A stretch of 64,000 bases of DNA from JAAFIP01 sp043774625 (GTDB lineage: Bacteria; Pseudomonadota; Gammaproteobacteria; Burkholderiales; Burkholderiaceae_C), in contig JAYVTG010000113.1 of the NCBI GenBank assembly GCA_043774625.1, positions 1 to 64,000 on the forward strand. Direction: 5' to 3'. Position 1 is the first letter of the stretch. Every line of letters begins with the position of its first letter. The translations under genes were made by a program, and so were the position numbers. The notes beneath the pieces were generated by a model, which was not told the DNA's origin, ran no database searches, and worked only from the letters and a program-made list of their open reading frames with translations. Below are positions 58,062 to 64,000 of the stretch, piece after piece.

Positions 58062-61000
58062 TTGCATATCGTACTTGTGGATTTCCCCAAACTCACGCCC
58101 GGCAAGCGCTATACCCTGCCCCGCCCTGTCAGTTCTGCCGACTCTTTGCTGTTAGCCCAATTTGCCACGCGTGAAAAATCTGCGGGTAAGCTCACGGCCA
58201 TAGTCACCGCCGACGCGCTGGACGCGCAGCGCCTGGAGGGCGAGCTGGCCTTTTTCGCACCCGAGCTGCGCACCGCCATCTTCCCCGACTGGGAAACCCT
58301 GCCCTACGACACGTTTTCGCCGCACCAGGACTTGATCAGCGAGCGGCTGGCGACGCTGTGGCGTATCTCTGAACAATCTCGCCAGCGTAATGCAGATTCT
58401 GTGGACGTGCTGCTTATTCCGGCCACCACAGCCCTGTACCGCCTCGCCCCGCCCAGCTTCTTGGCTGGCTACACCTTTCACTTCAAGGTCAAGCAAAAGC
58501 TGGATGAAGCCAAGTTCAAATCGCAACTGACCATGGCGGGCTACAGCCACGTCACCCAGGTGGTTAGCCCTGGCGAATACGCCGTGCGCGGCGGGCTGAT
58601 TGACCTGTTCCCCATGGGCAGCCCCGTGCCCTACCGTGTGGACCTGTTTGACGACGAGGTGGACAGCATTCGCACCTTTGACCCCGACAGCCAGCGCAGC
58701 CTGTACCCTGTGCCCGAAGTGCGCCTGCTACCCGGCCGCGAATTTCCCATGGACGACCCGGCGCGTAGCAAATTTCGCAACCGCTGGCGCGAGCTGCTGG
58801 AAGGCGACCCGACCAAAAGCCGCATTTACAAAGACATGGGCAACGGTGTGGCCACAGCGGGCATTGAATATTATTTGCCGCTGTTTTTTGATGAAACGGC
58901 GACCGTATTTGACTATCTGGGCGAACAGACCACCCTCGTCTTGCATGGCGATTTGGAACCCGCCTTTGCGCGCTTTTGGCAAGACGCGAAAGAGCGGTAC
59001 CGACTGGTGCAGACCGACCCGGAGCGGCCCGCGTTGCCGCCCGATACTCTGTTTCTCAGTAGCGAGCAGTTTTATAGTCTTTCGAACGCTTTTTGCCAAC
59101 TGGCGATTCGCGGCGCACAGTCCGTTCGCCCTGAGCCTGCCCTAGGGCATCCAAATGCGCTGATGGGTTCAGTTCAAACGCAAGGCGTGCCAGGTTCCGA
59201 TTACGTTGAATACGCCGTTTTGCCCGCCTTGGCTGCGCAGCGTGGCATGGAAGACCCACTGTCGTTGCTACGTTCGCACATCGCAGGCTCTAGCCACCGC
59301 GTTTTGATCCTGGCCGAAAGCGATGGCCGCCGCGAAAGCTTGCTGGACTTTTTGCGCGCCAGCCATGTGTCGCCACCCGCGTTTGATTCGCTGCAAGAGT
59401 TTCAAACCAGTGACGAAAAAATCGGTATTGCCACAGCGGGCCTGGCTACGGGCTTTGCGTGGGCAGAACAAGACATCGACTTCATTACCGAGACTGAACT
59501 GTTCGCCACCACAGGCAGCGCACGCAAACGCAAAAAGCAAGAACAAACGACCGACGTTGACGCGCTGATTAAAGACTTGAGCGAGCTAAAGGTGGGCGAC
59601 CCAGTTGTCCACAGCCAGCACGGCATTGGGCGTTACCATGGTTTGGTCAACTTGGACATTGGTCAAAAAGACGCGCAAGGCCATGCACAAGTGCAAGAGT
59701 TTTTGCACCTGGAATACGCCGACAAAGCCCTGCTGTATGTGCCTGTGAGCCAGTTGCACCAGATCAGCCGCTACACGGGTGTATCAGCCGAAGAGGCGCC
59801 CCTGCACCGCCTGGGTAGCGGCCAGTGGGAAAAAGCCAAACGCAAGGCGGCCGAACAAGTGCGCGACAGCGCCGCCGAGCTGCTCAACATCTATGCCCGC
59901 CGCGCCGCGCGTGTAGGCCACGCCTTTAAATACAGCCCGCAAGACTACGAAGCCTTTGCCAACGACTTTGGCTTTGAAGAAACCGCCGACCAGCGCGCCG
60001 CCATTCACGCCGTCATTCAAGACATGATCTCGCCCTGCCCCATGGACCGCCTGGTGTGCGGCGACGTGGGCTTTGGCAAGACCGAGGTGGCTTTGCGCGC
60101 TGCGTTCATAGCCATCACCGGCGGCAAGCAGGTGGCCATCCTCGCGCCCACCACGCTGCTGGCCGAGCAGCACCACCAAACCTTGATAGACCGCTTTAGC
60201 AAGTGGCCGGTGAAGGTGGCCGAGGTGTCGCGCTTTCGTTCGACCAAAGAAATCAACGCCACCCTCAAAGGTTTGGCCGAAGGTACCGTAGACATTGTGG
60301 TGGGTACGCACAAGCTGCTGAGTGAATCCACCAAGTTCAAAAACCTGGGCCTGCTCATCATCGACGAAGAGCACCGCTTTGGTGTGCGCCACAAAGAGGC
60401 CATGAAGGCCATGCGCGCCGAGGTGGACATCCTCACACTCACCGCTACACCGATACCCAGAACGATGGGCATGGCGCTGGAAGGCCTGCGCGATTTGAGC
60501 GTGATAGCCACCGCGCCGCAGCGCCGCCTGGCGATTAAAACCTTTGTGCGCACCGAAGGCACTGGCGTGATACGCGAGGCCGTACTGCGCGAATTAAAAC
60601 GCGGCGGTCAGGTTTACTTTTTGCACAACGAGGTAGAGACAATAGAAAACCGCCGCCAGAAGCTGGAAGAAATTTTGCCCGAGGCGCGCATAGCCGTAGC
60701 CCACGGCCAAATGCCCGAGCGTCAGTTGGAAAAGGTGATGAAAGACTTTATCGCCCAGCGCTACAACATTTTGCTGTGCTCCACGATTATTGAAACCGGT
60801 ATTGACGTGCCCACCGCCAACACCATTGTGATGAGCCGCGCCGACAAGTTTGGCCTGGCGCAATTGCACCAGTTGCGTGGCCGCGTAGGCCGCAGCCACC
60901 ACCAGGCCTATGCGTATTTGATGGTGCCCGACGTGCAGGGCCTGACCAGGCAAGCCGCGCAGCGTATGGAAGCGATTCAAGCGATGGAAGAACTGGGCAG

Positions 61001-61634
61001 TGGCTTTTATCTGGCCATGCACGACCTGGAAATTCGCGGTGCAGGCGAAGTGCTGGGCGAAAACCAGAGCGGCAATATGCTGGAGATAGGCTTTCAGCTC
61101 TACAACGAAATGCTGGCCGAAGCGGTGGCATCGCTCAAGGCGGGCAAAGAGCCGGACTTACTGGCCCCCCTGCATGCCACGACCGAGATCAACCTGCACG
61201 CCCCGGCCCTGCTGCCCAGCGACTATTGCGGCGACGTGCATTTGCGTTTGTCTTTCTACAAAAAACTGGCTACCGCCAAAACCAACGACCAGATAGACAA
61301 CCTGCTGGAAGAAATTGTGGACCGCTTTGGCAAACTACCCTCGCAGGCGCAAACCCTCATCGACGTGCACCGCCTGCGCGTGCTGGCCAAGCCCTATGGC
61401 GTGGTGAAGGTAGACGCTGCGCCGGGTGTTATTACCATCGGCTTCGTCAAAAACCCGCCCATAGACAGCATGGCCATCTTGCATTTGATTCAAAAGAACA
61501 AACACATCAAACTGGCAGGTAATGACAAACTGCGCATAGAACGCGAACTGCCCGATACCAAATTGCGTGCGCAGATGGTGCGGGATGTGCTGAAAAGCTT
61601 GGGAACGCCACTCAAGGAGGCGGTTGCAGTATAA
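58062..61634 (+). CDS. mfd: Transcription-repair coupling factor Mfd
   Basis: Removes RNA polymerase stalled at DNA damage and recruits UvrA. The 1190-residue protein has the UvrB-like N-terminal domain (FPDWETLPYDTFSPHQDLISERL), the RNA polymerase-binding domain (DPVVHSQHGIGRYHGL), helicase motifs GDVGFGKTEVA and IDEEHRFG, and LRGRVGRSHHQAYAYLM. A TTG at 58062 is the first in-frame start; a GTG at 58077 is an alternative with no clear ribosome binding site for either. A decayed 29-bp-type repeat lies at 59124-59148. Confidence 0.94.
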   Translation: MHIVLVDFPKLTPGKRYTLPRPVSSADSLLLAQFATREKSAGKLTAIVTADALDAQRLEGELAFFAPELRTAIFPDWETLPYDTFSPHQDLISERLATLWRISEQSRQRNADSVDVLLIPATTALYRLAPPSFLAGYTFHFKVKQKLDEAKFKSQLTMAGYSHVTQVVSPGEYAVRGGLIDLFPMGSPVPYRVDLFDDEVDSIRTFDPDSQRSLYPVPEVRLLPGREFPMDDPARSKFRNRWRELLEGDPTKSRIYKDMGNGVATAGIEYYLPLFFDETATVFDYLGEQTTLVLHGDLEPAFARFWQDAKERYRLVQTDPERPALPPDTLFLSSEQFYSLSNAFCQLAIRGAQSVRPEPALGHPNALMGSVQTQGVPGSDYVEYAVLPALAAQRGMEDPLSLLRSHIAGSSHRVLILAESDGRRESLLDFLRASHVSPPAFDSLQEFQTSDEKIGIATAGLATGFAWAEQDIDFITETELFATTGSARKRKKQEQTTDVDALIKDLSELKVGDPVVHSQHGIGRYHGLVNLDIGQKDAQGHAQVQEFLHLEYADKALLYVPVSQLHQISRYTGVSAEEAPLHRLGSGQWEKAKRKAAEQVRDSAAELLNIYARRAARVGHAFKYSPQDYEAFANDFGFEETADQRAAIHAVIQDMISPCPMDRLVCGDVGFGKTEVALRAAFIAITGGKQVAILAPTTLLAEQHHQTLIDRFSKWPVKVAEVSRFRSTKEINATLKGLAEGTVDIVVGTHKLLSESTKFKNLGLLIIDEEHRFGVRHKEAMKAMRAEVDILTLTATPIPRTMGMALEGLRDLSVIATAPQRRLAIKTFVRTEGTGVIREAVLRELKRGGQVYFLHNEVETIENRRQKLEEILPEARIAVAHGQMPERQLEKVMKDFIAQRYNILLCSTIIETGIDVPTANTIVMSRADKFGLAQLHQLRGRVGRSHHQAYAYLMVPDVQGLTRQAAQRMEAIQAMEELGSGFYLAMHDLEIRGAGEVLGENQSGNMLEIGFQLYNEMLAEAVASLKAGKEPDLLAPLHATTEINLHAPALLPSDYCGDVHLRLSFYKKLATAKTNDQIDNLLEEIVDRFGKLPSQAQTLIDVHRLRVLAKPYGVVKVDAAPGVITIGFVKNPPIDSMAILHLIQKNKHIKLAGNDKLRIERELPDTKLRAQMVRDVLKSLGTPLKEAVAV
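59124..59148 (+). repeat. Decayed copy of the 29-bp palindromic repeat, inside mfd
   Basis: GTTCGCCCTGAGCCTG at the left matches the copy in ygiQ; the right half is altered (CCCTAGGGC). It is translated as VRPEPALGH in a variable region of Mfd. Confidence 0.6.
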
Positions 61635-61651
61635 GTACGACGCACTTATAC
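61629..61651. promoter_or_regulatory. Inverted-repeat operator before the VapBC-like pair
   Basis: GTATAAGT (61629-61636) and ACTTATAC (61644-61651) form a perfect 8-bp inverted repeat with a seven-base spacer. It covers the mfd stop codon and lies 28 bp before the antitoxin ATG, the expected place for autoregulation by an RHH antitoxin. Confidence 0.6.
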
Positions 61652-61678
61652 TTATAGGTACGGCTTTAGGAGTTCACG

Positions 61679-61933
61679 ATGACTCAGGTAACCTTATATT
61701 TTGATGATGATGCAGCAGCGCGCGCGCGCGCTGGCGCTGCAGCGACCAAAATGTCGCTCAGCGGTTGGGTCACCAAATTAATAAAAGACCACACCCCGCC
61801 GGTTGATGACAACGGCTACCCGCCAGGCTTTTTTGAGTCCATCAAAGCCAGCGCTGGCATTTGGGACGACTTCCCCACCCAAGAGCAAATACGCGCCGAT
61901 ATAGGCCATGACCTTCCGCGTGAAAGCTATTAA
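61679..61933 (+). CDS. VapB-like antitoxin
   Basis: An 84-residue protein with an N-terminal ribbon-helix-helix-like part (TQVTLYFDDDAAARARAGAAATKMSLSGWVTKLI) and an acidic, toxin-binding tail. It has an AGGAG ribosome binding site and its stop overlaps the toxin start (TAATG). Confidence 0.82.
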   Translation: MTQVTLYFDDDAAARARAGAAATKMSLSGWVTKLIKDHTPPVDDNGYPPGFFESIKASAGIWDDFPTQEQIRADIGHDLPRESY

Positions 61934-62328
61934 TGTATTTACTCGATAGCAACATCCTGATTTACTGGTTTAAAGACATGGGTAATGTGGCTGAAAATCT
62001 CAAAAAACACCCCGCCCACACCATCAAAATCCCTACGCCCGCCCTGTTTGAACTGGAATACGGCACCGCAAAGTCCAACAAGCCACAGCAACAGCGCACC
62101 CAAATTGACCTAGTCATGCAGCGCTTTGAAAGCATGCCACTAGACTACGCAAGTGCCCGTCAGGCGGGTGTATTACGCGGCTCCCTGGAAAGCCAGGGAA
62201 ACACTATTGGAGCCTACGACCTGCTCATTGCAGGCATCGCTTTGGCAAATCAGTTCACGGTAGTCACCCGCAACGTGCGCGAGTTTTCCCGGGTGCCCAA
62301 TTTGAAAGTAGAAAATTGGTATGACTAA
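61933..62328 (+). CDS. VapC-like PIN-domain toxin
   Basis: A 131-residue PIN ribonuclease: YLLDSNILIYWFK (Asp5), PALFELEYGTAKS (Glu), IGAYDLLIAGIALA (Asp) and VVTRNVREFSRVPNLKVENW, standard VapC. It is coupled to the upstream antitoxin by a one-base overlap. Confidence 0.88.
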   Translation: MYLLDSNILIYWFKDMGNVAENLKKHPAHTIKIPTPALFELEYGTAKSNKPQQQRTQIDLVMQRFESMPLDYASARQAGVLRGSLESQGNTIGAYDLLIAGIALANQFTVVTRNVREFSRVPNLKVENWYD

Positions 62329-63742
62329 GGAAATGAGGCCGCATCCGATGGCGCGATCAGGCTATCACAAATCATCGCGTCTGAATGTTAGGCCACACAG
62401 CACCGCCCACCCCATCTTTCTACCCCCACTGTCTACCAGCAGCGAGTCTGTCAAAACTGTAGGCGGCAACCAAGACGTCATCCTCACCATCCCCGGCCTG
62501 GCAGGCTTTGCCATGAAGGTGAAAGCCAACAGTGTGACCTTTCCCGATGGCAGCCGCGTTGGCACCCTGGTGGTTAGCCCCGTGACCGCAGACAAACTGC
62601 CCATGGCCCCGCCCGCAGGGGGCGCGCAGTTTGGCGTGCCCGCCTGGACCATTCAGCCCGCAGGCACCCGGTTTGACCCGCCCATCGAAGTCACCTTGCC
62701 CAACGCCAGCAGCCAACCGCCCGGTGACAACCTGCCCATAGTGCAGTGGGACCATGACCTGGGCCAATACGTAGCCATGGGCCGGGCCACGGTAAGCGAA
62801 GACGGCAGCGTGCTGGTGACCGACAGCGGCTCTGGCCTGACCAAGGCGGGCTGGGGTGGGTTGTGTCGGTATGACCCGGATAAGTGTGGGCAAAGCGAGC
62901 CGCCGAAATGTACGGATTGCCAAACATTGTTTACGGGAAGTGGGGCCTGCCCAACATGCTATGCAGACTTATCGAAAAATGGTACTAAATGTGATGGGAA
63001 AGTGTGTAACACATGCCAAGGTGGCGCGTGCAAAGCAGACCCAAGCAAGGATGGATTACGCGATACAGATATTGATGTAAACATAATAAATGTTTCCCTA
63101 GAAACGCCGTCATATAAATTTTTCAAAGATTCACTTAAAAAGTGGATCACAAGATTTGGAGGTCTTGAAATTGGTGTCAAAGGAAAATTTTCTGGCACAT
63201 TAAGAGAGAGTCACATTTGCTGCAGTAAAAAAGAAGGTGCTATTTCATCAAATGTAAGCATGGGCGGAGATGTGGAGTTGGAATTTAGCTGGAACTGGCT
63301 CAAAGGCAGTGGTTTAGCTACTGCATTCACGGGACTTGATGAACTAGGTGCTTATACTAAAGTTAAACTTTTTGTTGGAACTGGTGGAGCTACCTCGGAA
63401 CTCATTTGGGACGACTGCGAGAGAAAGGGCAGTGGTTTGTTAGCTGTGGGAGGTGGTTTAACGGTTGATTTTCTCAATGCAACCATAAAAGGCAAAATTC
63501 CAGTTAATGGAAGTCAAGTAGACGTTGAGTTCACACCGCTGCTGATTGGCGGTGGAGGTGGAGTTTCAACTACTGCAAAATTGATGTCTGCAAAAGCGAT
63601 ACAGGAGCTTGGGATCTGGCGTTGGAATGCTTTCTTGAAAGTGGCTGAATATAAATTTGGGCTTTTTAAAATTTCACTTGTAAACGTTACTGGTTCTGAT
63701 AGCGGAACAGTTGATGGAGTGACCTTTCTGGGTAGTCTTTAA
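62321..63742 (+). CDS. Mosaic Cys-rich protein, possibly a remnant of a large surface or RHS-like protein
   Basis: A 473-residue protein lacking a signal peptide. Residues 50-185 (LTIPGLAGFAMKVKANSVTFPDGSRVGTLVVSPV...AWTIQPAGTRFDPPIEVTLPN) resemble the domain that precedes YD/RHS repeats in large Burkholderiales surface proteins. A Cys-rich stretch (residues 187-245, about ten Cys) follows. The rest is unrecognised and encoded by clearly more AT-rich DNA (from about 63.0 kb). The start at 62321 overlaps the vapC stop; an ATG at 62333 is the alternative. It looks 5'-truncated and fused. Confidence 0.6.
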   Translation: MTKEMRPHPMARSGYHKSSRLNVRPHSTAHPIFLPPLSTSSESVKTVGGNQDVILTIPGLAGFAMKVKANSVTFPDGSRVGTLVVSPVTADKLPMAPPAGGAQFGVPAWTIQPAGTRFDPPIEVTLPNASSQPPGDNLPIVQWDHDLGQYVAMGRATVSEDGSVLVTDSGSGLTKAGWGGLCRYDPDKCGQSEPPKCTDCQTLFTGSGACPTCYADLSKNGTKCDGKVCNTCQGGACKADPSKDGLRDTDIDVNIINVSLETPSYKFFKDSLKKWITRFGGLEIGVKGKFSGTLRESHICCSKKEGAISSNVSMGGDVELEFSWNWLKGSGLATAFTGLDELGAYTKVKLFVGTGGATSELIWDDCERKGSGLLAVGGGLTVDFLNATIKGKIPVNGSQVDVEFTPLLIGGGGGVSTTAKLMSAKAIQELGIWRWNAFLKVAEYKFGLFKISLVNVTGSDSGTVDGVTFLGSL

Positions 63743-64000
63743 TGCGAAAGTTTAGAGCCTTAATCTGGCGAACAATACATAGACTAATCTGGCTGTTGTG
63801 TTTGATGCCATTAGTACTTATTACGGGTTCAAATACCTACAATATTGCAAAATTCTACTTTTTTTCTACCCAATTTCTAGGTTTGGTCAATAAACATGGA
63901 GTGGATGTTGAAACCGTTGAACTAATGGGACCAAAAAACTTAGCTTCGAGCCACACACAGCTGACGCCATGGATTGAATTTACTGTAGCTACTAAAGACA
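63742..64000 (+). CDS. Partial gene for an unknown membrane protein, cut by the window end
   Basis: An open frame of 86 codons from an ATG that overlaps the upstream stop (TAATG) to the window edge: MRKFRALIWRTIHRLIWLLCLMPLVLITGSNT... It has one hydrophobic helix near the N-terminus and then polar sequence. Base composition is as AT-rich as the end of the preceding gene. It is translationally coupled to it, so it may be a partner or immunity-type protein; I do not recognise it. Confidence 0.6.
   Translation, partial: MRKFRALIWRTIHRLIWLLCLMPLVLITGSNTYNIAKFYFFSTQFLGLVNKHGVDVETVELMGPKNLASSHTQLTPWIEFTVATKD

Noticed and set aside
1..64000. CRISPR arrays, tRNA, rRNA genes and complete insertion sequences.
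   Set aside because: No regularly spaced direct repeats, no cloverleaf-like sequences and no transposase or integrase frames were seen; the 41-bp copies are scattered and in both orientations.

Overview
The window reads as a chromosome segment from a betaproteobacterium of the order Burkholderiales, most likely family Comamonadaceae (Rhodoferax/Polaromonas-like). The basis is gene order (exbB-exbD-lpxK-Trm112-kdsB-adk), the style of the proteins, the moderately high GC, and a 41-bp interspersed repeat of a kind I associate with that family. No rRNA, tRNA or CRISPR array was seen.

Layout. 1-28.5 kb is mostly core chromosome: the end of a TonB energising operon and lipid A/Kdo genes, adk, a secreted-type protease with an FHA membrane protein, asparaginase, lexA behind two SOS boxes, a FimV-like protein, a 3-hydroxyacyl-CoA dehydrogenase with an enoyl-CoA hydratase, acsA, class I fumarase, a nucleotidyltransferase with murI, and a winged-helix/TPR regulator next to a carotenoid-desaturase-like flavoprotein. 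28.6-29.4 kb holds a tiny basic protein and a YgjP-type metallopeptidase.

29.6-46.6 kb is an accessory catabolic island. It carries an EthD-like protein, two SDRs, a D-apionate-lactonase-like protein, a LysR regulator, a CitE-like lyase, an aldehyde dehydrogenase, a CaiB-type CoA transferase, a DUF1330 protein, a 3-hydroxyisobutyrate-dehydrogenase-like reductase, a complete NitT/TauT-type ABC importer, an SMP-30 lactonase, a mandelate-racemase-type dehydratase and a DUF2520 protein. The combination points to oxidative breakdown of an imported sugar lactone or acid, with a CoA-dependent branch. The substrate cannot be read from sequence.

46.6-50.5 kb is a defence/toxin-antitoxin island. It holds an RHH/PIN pair, a retron-type reverse transcriptase (NAxxH, YVDD and VTG motifs) coupled to an XRE HTH gene, a downstream CopG/BrnA-like gene and an upstream structured region. 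That region contains a 54-codon gene for a cationic amphipathic peptide with a strong ribosome binding site. A DUF4160-DUF2442 pair lies between the 3' end of ygiQ and a displaced second copy of that 3' end, which looks like an integration scar.

50.5-64 kb returns to core genes (ygiQ, a Ser/Thr kinase with a lipoprotein, a split chromate transporter, ispDF, mfd). It ends with a VapBC-like pair behind an inverted-repeat operator, and a mosaic Cys-rich protein with an AT-rich 3' half overlapping a membrane-protein gene cut by the window edge.

The most unusual features are the retron-peptide cassette, the 16 copies of a 41-bp repeat (seven lying in frame inside conserved genes, none inside the catabolic island), and the catabolic island itself.
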